Part shown: piece by piece, positions 43,498 to 52,427 of the stretch
How positions within the stretch are numbered: position 1 is the stretch's first letter
Layout: every line of letters starts with the position of its first letter
Assembly (NCBI GenBank): GCA_028820325.1
Contig: JAPPJO010000015.1
Span: forward strand, 124,001-188,000
Direction of reading: 5' to 3'
Length of the DNA: 64,000 nt
Source of the DNA: Gammaproteobacteria bacterium
GTDB taxonomy: Bacteria; Gemmatimonadota; Gemmatimonadetes; Longimicrobiales; Gaopeijiaceae
Translations under genes and position numbers: made by a program
Notes under the pieces: model-generated
Told to the model about the DNA's origin: nothing
Seen by the model: only the letters and a program-made list of their open reading frames with translations
Databases searched by the model: none

Positions 43498-44858
43498 CGC
43501 GTGATCGCCCCGTAGGGCCGTCCGGCCCGCATGGCCGCGTACGGCACCAGGCGCCGCGCAGCCGTCCGGCGCTTGCCTCCGGAGTCCACCAGTTCGTAGT
43601 CGCCCTCCACCATCTGGAAGACGGAGAGATCCGCCACGGCGCCCTCTCGCAGGGTGCCCAGCTCTTCCCCGAAGTCGAAGATGCCCGCGGGGGTGGAGGT
43701 GGCGCAGCGGATCACCTCCTCCAGGGACATGCCCATGTGCAGGAACTTGGTCAGGGTGGTGGGCAGGCCGAACACCGGGCCGAGCGCGTTGCCGCGGTGC
43801 ACGTCGCTGGAGATGGCCGCGAGCCGGATGCCCTGGCCAAGGGCGCGCTCGGCGACGTCGAAGTCCAGGTTGCCGCGGCCGTGGCCGATGTCGAGGTGGA
43901 TGCCTCGCTCCACCGCCTCCAGCACCTCCGGGTAGACGTTGCCGGCATCGTCGAGGATGCTTCCGCTGCGCCGCAGGGCATGGGTCACCACGTCACCGGG
44001 GCGGAGCAGCTCCAGGATGCGCGGGAGGGGAGAGGTTTGTCCGCCGATGTGCACCATGATGGGCACGCCGGCGCCCTCCGCGGCCAGGCGGGTGAGGCGC
44101 ATGACCTCCAGGTCGTTGCCGCCCGGGATGCCGGCCAGCATACGCACCTTGAGGCCCACGATCACGTCCCGGTTGGCCTCCACGGTTGCGACGATGGCGT
44201 CCGGGTCGATGTACGCCAGGTCGGCCAGCTCGTTGGAGATGGTCATGCCCGGGCTGGACACGTTGAGGAGGGCGTACACGCGCGTTCGCGCGGGCGCCGC
44301 CACGTAGGTCCTGAAGCCCGGGAAGGTGGTGGCGCCCGACGAGCCGGCGTCGACGACGGTGGTGACCCCCCTGGCGATCCCCACCACGTCCGGCTCGATG
44401 GAAACACCCGAAACGCCGTCGTAGACGTGCACGTGAACGTCGATGAGGCCCGGGGTGACGATCATGCCATGCGCGCGCACCACTTGGCGGCCCTCGGTCT
44501 CGGCGATGCGTTCGGCGACGCGCGCCACCCGCCCGCCGGTGATGCCGATGTCGCGGCGTCCGTCGATCCCCTCGGCCGGATCGATCAGCCGGCCGCCGAC
44601 CACCACCGTGTCGAACTGGCGTTCCTGCCACGGGCGCAGCGGGAACGGCAGCGCCAGGACAAGGCCAGCGCTCGCGGCGCCGGCGACGAACTGGCGGCGG
44701 GTTGTGTTGGACCTCGGCGGACGGAGCGGCGACGCTTCGAATGCTCCCGTCATTGCCGCCGGATCTCCGCCTTCGGTGCAGGCGAACTGAAGGAGCGGAG
44801 ACGCGCGGCATGGTCCTTTCGCCTTCGGATGCTCCTCGGGTTTGGTTGGATCGCGCAT
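43494..44858 (-). CDS. Tat-exported amidohydrolase (dihydroorotase/deacetylase-like)
   Basis: 454 residues from the ATG at 44858, which has GGGAGGTG at good distance; a second in-frame ATG at 44753 would give a more normal Tat leader. NTTRRQFVAGAASAG is the Tat motif. Metal site of the amidohydrolase superfamily: HVHVY, GLKVRM (lysine for a bridging carbamate), MVHIGG, GHGRGN and SSDVHRGN. Closest general type is the amidohydrolase/deacetylase metallohydrolases. Hydrolyses a cyclic amide or N-acyl compound in the periplasm; substrate unknown. Coupled to the haem protein downstream. Confidence 0.85.
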   Translation of the reverse strand: MRDPTKPEEHPKAKGPCRASPLLQFACTEGGDPAAMTGAFEASPLRPPRSNTTRRQFVAGAASAGLVLALPFPLRPWQERQFDTVVVGGRLIDPAEGIDGRRDIGITGGRVARVAERIAETEGRQVVRAHGMIVTPGLIDVHVHVYDGVSGVSIEPDVVGIARGVTTVVDAGSSGATTFPGFRTYVAAPARTRVYALLNVSSPGMTISNELADLAYIDPDAIVATVEANRDVIVGLKVRMLAGIPGGNDLEVMRLTRLAAEGAGVPIMVHIGGQTSPLPRILELLRPGDVVTHALRRSGSILDDAGNVYPEVLEAVERGIHLDIGHGRGNLDFDVAERALGQGIRLAAISSDVHRGNALGPVFGLPTTLTKFLHMGMSLEEVIRCATSTPAGIFDFGEELGTLREGAVADLSVFQMVEGDYELVDSGGKRRTAARRLVPYAAMRAGRPYGAITR

Positions 44859-44947
44859 TGTTCACCTCCCGAGTCCGTTGCGGCGCCCATGATCACCGCG
44901 TCACCCGTTCCCTCTAAGGCTCGACACCCGGGCAATATACGCGAAAC

Positions 44948-44979
44948 GGCTGCCGGGAGCCCGCAGGCCCCCGGCAGCC
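44948..44979 (-). terminator. hairpin terminator after SusD set 2
   Basis: A 10-bp inverted repeat ggctgccggg / cccggcagcc with a 12-base loop lies about 30 bp past the stop of the minus-strand SusD gene. On that strand it is followed by GTTTCG, a short T-run, so it is a moderate intrinsic terminator. Confidence 0.55.
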
Positions 44980-45008
44980 GCCGCGACTACCTCGTCCGAA
45001 GCTGTCGA

Positions 45009-46379
45009 TCAGGTGCCGCCGAGCTCCGGGATGTTGGGGTTGCGTTCGCGCTCCGAGTTGGGGACGTCGAAGCAGAGGCGCGCCTGATTGTTGATGAGGG
45101 TGCCGCGCTCGTTGTCGCTGAAAATCTCGGAGATACGCTCGAAGTCGGGCAGCTCCAGGTCGCCGGGCGTGTTGTTCTCCTCCCAGCGCCTCTGGTCACC
45201 CAGCGTGCGCGCCTCCAGGAAGAGTTCGATCGCCCGCTCCCGCTTGAGGTACGTCCAGGCCCCTTCCAGGCTCATCGCATCCCGCGGCTCCAGCGGCATG
45301 CCACCCGGATGCAGCATGGTCTCGTTGGTGGTGTAGGTGGCGCGCAGGTTGTTGATGGTGGTCATCGCCGCCTGCCAGTTGCCGTTCGACAACTGGGCCT
45401 CGGCTTCGATGAGGCGCATCTCGCGGCCGCTTGCCACCCGGAAGCCGTCGTTGGGATCGTCGTACTTGGTCTGGTTGAACCAGGGAGTCTGTCCGTATCC
45501 CAGGAGCGAGGCGTTCGACCAAGGGAAGTTGGGATCCTCGAACCACTCCGCGCGCGGATCCCCGGTTTCCTGATAGTAGCCGGACGCGCGGATGGGCGCC
45601 CCGCCGGCCGCCATGTCGGGCTGCGGTCCGTAGTAGGTGTTCCACATGGTGAAGGCGAGATATGGCTGCCTGCCGTTGGCCCACATTATGGTGTTGCGCG
45701 TGGCGGCCACGTTTGCGTCCGACGCCACATAGTAGTCGAAGCTGTTGGGGACGGCTCCGGCGTCCGACGCCGCACCACCCCAGTCACCCAGGAAGGCGCG
45801 CACTGAGGCACGGCCCGCAGTGGCCGCCATCCTCAGGGTTTCGCCGGGATTCAGGGCCAACGCCGCGCTGAACTGCTCTTCGGCCCGCCTCAGATAGTCC
45901 GATCCGGGGAGCAACTCCGATCCATCGATGACCGCCTCGCACCAGTTCTCTCCGAGCAGCCGGTTGGAGAATCCAGCCCAGACGTTCGCCTGCGCGACGA
46001 TCTCCGAGTCAACGGGATCTTCCGATTCTGCGAACAGCTTGAGAGCCGTCTCGGCGATGAAGCGGCCCTGCTGGGCGTCGTTGAATTGGCCGCCTCTCCC
46101 ACCGGGCTGAAGGAAGCCTCCCTGCTCCAGTACGTTATGCCCATAGGCGCCGGTCTGGCCTCCGGGCATGATCTGTCGGGTTACGAGCGCCCCCGTGTAT
46201 CCGATCCAGCCGATGCCTTCGTTCAGCCTGCGCTGGGACCCGTTGACCAGCCCTTCGCGCGATTCCTCGCGGACCAGGAACTCGTCTTGGATGGGACCGG
46301 GGTTGATGACTTCGCACGCCGAGAGTGCGAAGACGGTGACCAGGAGGGCAGCACTCCGGAATGCTTTCTTGATGTTCAT
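45009..46379 (-). CDS. SusD/RagB-type outer-membrane lipoprotein, set 2
   Basis: 456 residues. The signal ends ALSAC (C22), directly followed by EVINPGPIQDEF. SusD helical body with closing block WTYLKRERAIELFLEARTLG and the RRWEENNTPGDL end. It follows the SusC gene by 12 bp and is the last gene of the unit before the hairpin at 44948. Partner of the receptor at 46392 in substrate capture. Confidence 0.9.
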   Translation of the reverse strand: MNIKKAFRSAALLVTVFALSACEVINPGPIQDEFLVREESREGLVNGSQRRLNEGIGWIGYTGALVTRQIMPGGQTGAYGHNVLEQGGFLQPGGRGGQFNDAQQGRFIAETALKLFAESEDPVDSEIVAQANVWAGFSNRLLGENWCEAVIDGSELLPGSDYLRRAEEQFSAALALNPGETLRMAATAGRASVRAFLGDWGGAASDAGAVPNSFDYYVASDANVAATRNTIMWANGRQPYLAFTMWNTYYGPQPDMAAGGAPIRASGYYQETGDPRAEWFEDPNFPWSNASLLGYGQTPWFNQTKYDDPNDGFRVASGREMRLIEAEAQLSNGNWQAAMTTINNLRATYTTNETMLHPGGMPLEPRDAMSLEGAWTYLKRERAIELFLEARTLGDQRRWEENNTPGDLELPDFERISEIFSDNERGTLINNQARLCFDVPNSERERNPNIPELGGT

Positions 46380-46391
46380 TGTGTCCTTCCC

Positions 46392-49358
46392 CTAGAACGT
46401 GATCCGGAGGGATGCGTGCAGCGTGATCGGCGCCGGCACGGACTCCTCGAAGTTATACCCCAACTGCCTCTGACCGCCCGTGGGATCACCGGTCAACTCC
46501 GGATCCATGAACGGCATCTCCTTCCGCCACAGGTACGAGTTGCGCAGGGCGAGCGTGAAGGTCGCGTTGCTCACTCTCTCCGGGAACACGGCGTCCACCG
46601 GAATGGTAGCGCTCACGCTGCGCAGCTTGAAGAAGTCGCCCTTCCACATGTAGCCCTCGCCCTCACGCGGATTACAGCGGGCGCGGAAGAGGGCCGGCGT
46701 GTCCGGCTTCAACTCGATCGAGCTCTGCGGGTTCACGTACCACGGGAAGCAGAGGTGGGAGCGGACGCTCCGGCTGATGGACCAGACGGCCTCGTTCATG
46801 TAGAAGCCGCCCTTGAACTCGCCGTTGGCGGAGAGGGTGATGTTGCCCGGCGCGCGGACCGTCATGTTCCCGCCGATGAACGTGGTCGGCAGGTTGGGGC
46901 CATAGTTCACCGCATCTTCGTTGAAGATCGCCTGAGACTCGGTGCAGACCCGGTCGAGGCAGTAGTTGGGCGCCGCGATTTCATCCGGGTTTCTGACCAT
47001 CAGGTCCCGCCGGTTGCTCAGCGGGCATCCTTCGTCACCGTTCGGTCCGCAGTCCATACGCAGGGAACTGGTCGGCGGAATGCCGAGCTCCAGCACCTTG
47101 GAGTGATTGGTGGTCAACGACCCGCCAATGTCCACTCCCCAGTTGGCCGATTCCAACACCGTCAAGCCCATTTCAACCTCGATCCCCTGGTTCTGGATCC
47201 TGCCGATGTTGGTGAGCTGGCTATTGGTGAAGCCCGTGGAAGGAATCTGGGGGACATCGAGGAGCGCGTCGTTGGTGGTCTGACGATAGGCCGTGAAGGT
47301 GGTGGTGAGCCGGTCGCCCAGCCACGACGCGTCGAATCCGGCCTCGATCTCTTCGGTGACCTCCGGACCGACCTCGTCGTTACCCACGTTCGCGGGTACG
47401 AACGCCGGTACGCCGGCCAGACCGGCCGGGGTCCAGGTACGCACGGCGTCGAAGGCGCCGGGCGCACGGCCGGACTGGCCGTAGGCGGCGCGCAGCTTGA
47501 ACTCGCCCAGATCCGGCCAGAACCCTTCGTCGGAGATGATCCAGGACGCGCTCGCCTTGGGGTACACCTGGAGCCCGAAGCCCTTGCCGAAGGCGCTGTT
47601 GCCGTCGACGCGCGTTCCCACCGTAATGAAATAGCGGTCTGCAACGTCAAAGACGTTCTGGAAGAAGAAGCCGGCATTCCAGATCTTGGAGCGCGCCTCG
47701 TGGGCCTGGGTGAGGGCGGCGGATTCGAGGGTGGGGTCGGCGGCGCCGGGGAAGTTCTCACCGAAGCCTTCAACCAGGCGGTCATCGTCGCCGGTGGCCT
47801 GGCCGCCCCAGGAGAAGTTCGAACTGATCGAGGACGTCAGGTCGAAGCTGTAGGTCCCGACGTAGTCGAAGGAAAGGACGCGGTTCTGGAAGGTGTTGTT
47901 GAGCAACGCTCCCTGTGGTACCTGCCTCCACGCGTAGGGGCGCAGGTTGCGGTGCTCCTGAGTCGAGAAGTCGTACCCGACCGTGAAGCGGTTGGTGAGG
48001 CTCTCCAAGGGCGCATAGGTGATTGTGGCGCCAGTGGTGAGCCGCTCGACATCCTGGTTGAGCTGCTGGTCCATCAGCTCGTTGAGGACCGCGGGATCGC
48101 CGGTACCGAAGTAGTTCCTCTCCGCCCGGAAGGCGTTGAGGGTGATGCCCTGGGCGTTGTTCTGCCCGTTGGTCATCGTGAGGGCGTTGGCCGCGTACGC
48201 CGTGTTCCACTGGATGGTCAGATTGTTTGCGGGCGTAATCGTGAAGTTCGCGCGAGTATGGTACTTCTTCTGGCTGTCATTCGTCATGTAGCCCTGTTCA
48301 TCCAGGAAGCCGCCCGAGATGAAATACTGGAGGTCCTGCCTACCGCCCCTGACGGAGAGCGAGTAGTCCAGCGTGAAGGGCGAGCCCGGATGATACTCGC
48401 CGCAGCTGAACGGCCCGGTGCAGATCCAAGGACCCATGTTGATGTACGGGTCGGCGCCGGGAGTGTCCACGCCGAACTTGCGGCTCCAGGCACTTCCGGC
48501 CTTGACCTCGGCCGTCCACACGGGAGCTCCGACCGAGCCACGCTTCGTGAAGACCTGGATGACGCCCGCGGAGGCCTCGGTGCCGTACAGGGTGGTCGCC
48601 GCCGATCCCTTGATGACCTCGATGCGCTCGATGTCGTTGGGATTGATGTTGTCGAGCGGACTCACAGCGATGTTGCCGCTCCGGCCGCCACGACGATCCG
48701 GCGGGTTCGCATCCGGCAGCGGGTCGCTGCGCATGCGCACCCCGTCGATGTAGATGAGCGGGTGGTTGGAGAGCTCCACGCTGCTCGCGCCCCGCAGGCG
48801 AATGATCTTCGCCTGGCCGACGCCGCCGCCCCCGTATACCTCCAGTCCCGGTGCCTGCGATTGCAGGATGTCGGATACGAGCACCGGACGGTCGGGCACC
48901 TCGGCCACGTTGATCTGCGCGATGGTGTTGCCGATCTCGCGCTGGCGGGCCGCGCCGGCCGTGCCGGTCACGACGATCTCGTCGAGGCCGAGCGCCTCTT
49001 CGGTGAGTGTGAAGTCCTGCACCACGGTCTCGCCGGCGGCCACGGTGATCTGCGCCGTGGACGAGCCCAGGCCGATGCGCTCGGCACGCATCTCGTAGCT
49101 GCCCGGGGGGACGTTGAGCAGCACGTAGCGCCCGTTTTGCCGGGTGAGGCTTCCGACGCCGGTGTCGGTCAGGAAGATCTGGACCTCACCGAGCGGTGCT
49201 CCAGAGCCCTCCATCGTTACCTGGCCGGTAACCCGTCCGGGCTCCTGTGCCGCCGCGGGCAGTGCCGCCGCGAGGAGGAGCGCCGGAAGCACGACCAGGG
49301 CGCGCCGCCACCCCTTGGTTCGCGCGGTGGTTGTGAGTACGAACCTTCGATTGCTCAT
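46392..49358 (-). CDS. SusC-like TonB-dependent receptor, set 2
   Basis: 988 residues from the ATG at 49358 with GGAGG six bases upstream; an upstream in-frame start at 49424 is not supported. Signal peptide ending LPAAAQ, carboxypeptidase-regulatory domain (VTGQVTMEGSGAPLGEVQIF), TonB-box-like EIVVTGTAGAARQREIG, plug with IIRLRGASSVELSNHPLIYI and TTLYGTEASAGVIQVFTKRG, then a large barrel ending HASLRITF. Intact version of the gene broken at 34376; imports a ligand across the outer membrane with the SusD at 45009. Substrate not deducible. Confidence 0.9.
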   Translation of the reverse strand: MSNRRFVLTTTARTKGWRRALVVLPALLLAAALPAAAQEPGRVTGQVTMEGSGAPLGEVQIFLTDTGVGSLTRQNGRYVLLNVPPGSYEMRAERIGLGSSTAQITVAAGETVVQDFTLTEEALGLDEIVVTGTAGAARQREIGNTIAQINVAEVPDRPVLVSDILQSQAPGLEVYGGGGVGQAKIIRLRGASSVELSNHPLIYIDGVRMRSDPLPDANPPDRRGGRSGNIAVSPLDNINPNDIERIEVIKGSAATTLYGTEASAGVIQVFTKRGSVGAPVWTAEVKAGSAWSRKFGVDTPGADPYINMGPWICTGPFSCGEYHPGSPFTLDYSLSVRGGRQDLQYFISGGFLDEQGYMTNDSQKKYHTRANFTITPANNLTIQWNTAYAANALTMTNGQNNAQGITLNAFRAERNYFGTGDPAVLNELMDQQLNQDVERLTTGATITYAPLESLTNRFTVGYDFSTQEHRNLRPYAWRQVPQGALLNNTFQNRVLSFDYVGTYSFDLTSSISSNFSWGGQATGDDDRLVEGFGENFPGAADPTLESAALTQAHEARSKIWNAGFFFQNVFDVADRYFITVGTRVDGNSAFGKGFGLQVYPKASASWIISDEGFWPDLGEFKLRAAYGQSGRAPGAFDAVRTWTPAGLAGVPAFVPANVGNDEVGPEVTEEIEAGFDASWLGDRLTTTFTAYRQTTNDALLDVPQIPSTGFTNSQLTNIGRIQNQGIEVEMGLTVLESANWGVDIGGSLTTNHSKVLELGIPPTSSLRMDCGPNGDEGCPLSNRRDLMVRNPDEIAAPNYCLDRVCTESQAIFNEDAVNYGPNLPTTFIGGNMTVRAPGNITLSANGEFKGGFYMNEAVWSISRSVRSHLCFPWYVNPQSSIELKPDTPALFRARCNPREGEGYMWKGDFFKLRSVSATIPVDAVFPERVSNATFTLALRNSYLWRKEMPFMDPELTGDPTGGQRQLGYNFEESVPAPITLHASLRITF

Positions 49359-49564
49359 GACATCCTCCGTTGAGGGAAACACACAAGTGTTGTCGTGTTC
49401 TGGCATGCCTCCGCAACCCGCCACGCCGTACTGGCGCGGCCTTGCGATGACACAATCAGCTACAACCTAGCAGAGTAGGCGACAGCAGCCCCTGCCGTCA
49501 AGCTACAAGGCCGCCTTGGTACAGCCATCGAACTGGCGGGCCGAAAGGTGGGATTCGGCGCTCG

Positions 49565-50080
49565 TCAGCCTCCGAAGCGGATGGTGAAGACGCGGCGGCC
49601 GCGATCCTCCACCGTGTCAACGGGTGGGTTGATCGCGTCGGGCTGACGGGCATCGTTCAGGATGAAGACGATGAGCCCGGTGATGACGGCCGCGGTACCC
49701 CCGACCAGCGCGCCCGTCTTCGCCCGGCTGAGCTCCTGGCGTTCGATCTGCACGATCTCGCCCGCGGGAACCCGGATATCCTGCCCCAACTGCGAGCTGT
49801 GGAAGCCCACCTGCCGCCGAACCGTGGGGATGCGCACATAAAAGTCGGCGTCGGTCCGGCGCACGAACTCACCGGAGAGCACGGGCTCGAACAAAGTGTT
49901 CAGCGCATCCTCGTTGCCGGCCTCGTTTATCGCGTCCACGCCCGCCCGCGTCAGGAACAGCCGCACCGATTCGCCGGGCGGCACCGCTCCGATCTCGGTG
50001 GGCACGTAGTTGAAGCAGCCGGTGGTGGTGGAGAGCACCAGGACGGCGGCGAGGTGTCGAAAGTAGTGATTCGGCTTCAT
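49565..50080 (-). CDS. small SusCD-associated lipoprotein, set 2
   Basis: About 171 residues from the ATG at 50080 (a GTG at 50107 adds nine). Lipobox STTTGC; PGESVRLFLTRAGVD; a beta-rich middle; AGEIVQIERQELSRAKT; a hydrophobic segment (about 124-142); a tail ending FTIRFGG. Homologue of the gene at 38676, and like it linked to a SusC/SusD pair, here lying upstream of SusC with a 206-bp gap. That gap shows no other gene. Function unknown. Confidence 0.7.
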   Translation of the reverse strand: MKPNHYFRHLAAVLVLSTTTGCFNYVPTEIGAVPPGESVRLFLTRAGVDAINEAGNEDALNTLFEPVLSGEFVRRTDADFYVRIPTVRRQVGFHSSQLGQDIRVPAGEIVQIERQELSRAKTGALVGGTAAVITGLIVFILNDARQPDAINPPVDTVEDRGRRVFTIRFGG

Positions 50081-50208
50081 CGGCAGCGGGCTGATTGAGG
50101 TTCCCACAACATTAATCCTGTCACCGTTGGGCCGGCAACGATGGATCGGCCACTGCAGCGCCGCGCGACCGGCGTTGACGCCCGCGACCGGGGCGCCGAC
50201 AATCCACC

Positions 50209-51186
50209 ATGGCCTCGCTCCAGGAACTCCTCGTCGCCTCCAGCCGCACCTTCGCCGTTGGCATCCGGATCCTTCCCGAGCCGCTGAGGACCGAAGTCAC
50301 CGTTGCCTATCTCCTGCTGCGGGTTTCCGACTACCTGGAAGACAACCGCGAGCTTGGTGGTGACGAGAAGGTAGCGTTGCTGGCGAAGTGGCAGGACGTA
50401 CTCGCGGGAGACGGGGCGCGGCAGGCGTTGATCGAGCGTCTGCGGGAAGCCCGCGAGGAGACCCCGGACGCGCTCGTGGCGCGTCACGCGGCGACGGTCC
50501 TCGCCGGACTCGAACGGCTCGCCGCGCCCGCCAGGGAAATCCTCATCCGCCGCGTGGGCGAATCGAGCGCCGGGATGGCGCGCTGGACGGAGCGCGGATC
50601 CCGCTTCGAGACCGAGGCCGATCTCGACGACTACATGCACGAGGTGGCCGGACGCGTGGGTCATCTCCTTACCGAGCTGTTCACGTTGCGGCTTCCGGGG
50701 ACGCGGAACGCACGCAAGCGGATGATGCCGCTCGGGCGCGAGTTCGGGCTGGCGCTGCAAACGGTGAACGTCATCCGCGGGCTGCACGAAGACCGGGATC
50801 GCGGGTGGGTCTATGTGCCTGCCGCATTTGTTCCCGATCCGCGCATTCACCCGAGCCAGCTCTTCGACCCGGCGAACCTGGACGCGGCCATGGCCGTCCT
50901 CGCGCGGCTGGTCACGAAGGCCGACGGGCACCTGGCCGCGGCCCGGGCCTACATCCGGCTCATCCCGAGACGCTACCACCGGGTTCGGCTGTTCTGCCTG
51001 CTGCCGCTGCTCTTCGCGGTACGCACGCTGGCCATCAGCCGGGCCAACCCGGACGTTCTCAGGCGGGAGACCAAGATGACGCGGCGGGAGGTGAAGGCCA
51101 TCACACGCCGGGCCGTGGTGCTGGGTTTCTCGAATGGGTGGATCGAACGTTACTGCACGCAACTCGCAACCGCCCCGACCCCATGA
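50209..51186 (+). CDS. squalene/phytoene synthase family protein
   Basis: 325 residues, trans-prenyltransferase head-to-head type. First Asp-rich motif LLLRVSDYLEDN (D41, E44, D45) matches squalene synthase DTxED. Second motif region VNVIRGLHEDRDRGWVYVP (190-204) matches NIIRDYLED but has Gly191 where the first Asp is normally found, which may alter the diphosphate-Mg site. Would condense two farnesyl diphosphates, or act on a related prenyl diphosphate, at the membrane. Stop overlaps the start of the aminotransferase by four bases. No hopanoid genes are seen nearby. Confidence 0.8.
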   Translation: MASLQELLVASSRTFAVGIRILPEPLRTEVTVAYLLLRVSDYLEDNRELGGDEKVALLAKWQDVLAGDGARQALIERLREAREETPDALVARHAATVLAGLERLAAPAREILIRRVGESSAGMARWTERGSRFETEADLDDYMHEVAGRVGHLLTELFTLRLPGTRNARKRMMPLGREFGLALQTVNVIRGLHEDRDRGWVYVPAAFVPDPRIHPSQLFDPANLDAAMAVLARLVTKADGHLAAARAYIRLIPRRYHRVRLFCLLPLLFAVRTLAISRANPDVLRRETKMTRREVKAITRRAVVLGFSNGWIERYCTQLATAPTP

Positions 51187-52334
51187 CATCTCTTGCGTCC
51201 TTCCGCGACGAGTTCCCGGTCTCCCGCACCCACATCTTCCTGAATCATGCGGGCGTGGCGCCCACCTCGACGCGCGTCGTGCGGGCGGTGCATCGCTTCA
51301 TGGATTCGATCGCGCGCGAGGGCCGGCCCGACTTCGACGCCTGGGAGTCGGTGGCGCAGCACTGCCGGGAACGGTTCGCGCGCCTGATCGGGTGCGAGGC
51401 GGACGAGGTCGCGTTCGTGCGCAACACCTCGCACGGGCTGTCGCTGCTCGCGTCCGGGCTGGACTGGCGGCCCGGAGACCGGGTCGCGGCGGCGGCATCG
51501 GTGGAGTACCCCTCCAACGTATACCCCTGGATGGACCTGGACCGGCGAGGCATCGCGGCGCTCGACGTGATCCCCGTGGACGGCGCCGGGACCGTGACGG
51601 TGGACGCCGCGGAGCGGGCGCTCGGTCCCGGCAGCCGTGTATTGGCGGTCAGTTCCGCCCAGTACGCAACGGGCGCGGTCACCGACCTGGCCGGGGTGGG
51701 GCGGCTGTGCCGGGAACGCGGGGTGCTCCTCTGCGTGGACGGCATCCAGACGGTGGGCGCCCTGCCCATTGACGTGAAGGAGGCGGGGGTGCACTTCCTG
51801 TCCGCGGACAGCCACAAGTGGATGCTCGGCATGATGGGCATCGCTGCGGTGTTCGTGGACCGCTCGGTGGTCGGACGGATTCATCCGCCGCTGCTCGGCT
51901 GGCGCAGCACCACCGACGCCTTCAATTTCGACAGGGTCCACTTCGAGCTTCTGGACCACGCGGGGCGCTACGAGGAGGGAAGCCTCGCGTACCCGCTTAT
52001 CGCCGGCTTCGGCGCCGCCCTCGAGCTGCTCGAGGAAGCCGGGATCCCCGCCATCGCCGGGCACGTGTGCGCGCTGGTGGCCGATGTCGGCGAGCGCCTG
52101 GAGCGGCTCGGCTGCGTTGCCACGCCCGAGGCCGGGAGCCGGCGCCACATTCTGACCTTCCGCCACCCCGATCTCGACAACGAGACGCTGCTCGCCGGAC
52201 TCGAGCGGGCCGGCGTGGTCGCGTCGCTCCGGCGGGCGCGCATCCGGGTGGCGCCGCATCTTTACAACACCCATGAAGAGATGGGACGAGTGGCGGACGC
52301 GGTGGGCGCGCTGCTCCCCGCGAACGTCAGGTAG
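51183..52334 (+). CDS. class V aminotransferase (cysteine desulphurase-like)
   Basis: 383 residues, PLP fold type I. Substrate/phosphate-binding NTSHGLSLLA, CVDGIQTVGA with D186 for the pyridine ring nitrogen, and SADSHKWMLG with K212 as the Schiff-base lysine. Lacks the mobile-loop cysteine typical of IscS/SufS, so an isopenicillin-N-epimerase or related class V enzyme is as likely as a desulphurase. ATGA overlap with the squalene synthase-like gene indicates coupling. Cytoplasmic. Confidence 0.82.
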   Translation: MTSLASFRDEFPVSRTHIFLNHAGVAPTSTRVVRAVHRFMDSIAREGRPDFDAWESVAQHCRERFARLIGCEADEVAFVRNTSHGLSLLASGLDWRPGDRVAAAASVEYPSNVYPWMDLDRRGIAALDVIPVDGAGTVTVDAAERALGPGSRVLAVSSAQYATGAVTDLAGVGRLCRERGVLLCVDGIQTVGALPIDVKEAGVHFLSADSHKWMLGMMGIAAVFVDRSVVGRIHPPLLGWRSTTDAFNFDRVHFELLDHAGRYEEGSLAYPLIAGFGAALELLEEAGIPAIAGHVCALVADVGERLERLGCVATPEAGSRRHILTFRHPDLDNETLLAGLERAGVVASLRRARIRVAPHLYNTHEEMGRVADAVGALLPANVR

Positions 52335-52427
52335 CCCCTGGACAGGAAGAAGCACATCGAAGCCGGGACGAGCACCGAAGCAAAGACGAGTACTGCAGGG
52401 CGAACGAGCCCTGGGGAGGACCGAACC

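Noticed and set aside
48500..49358. Overlapping plus-strand open frame spanning 46086-49373 opposite SusC.
   Set aside because: Composition and lack of motifs mark it as the antisense shadow of the SusC gene.
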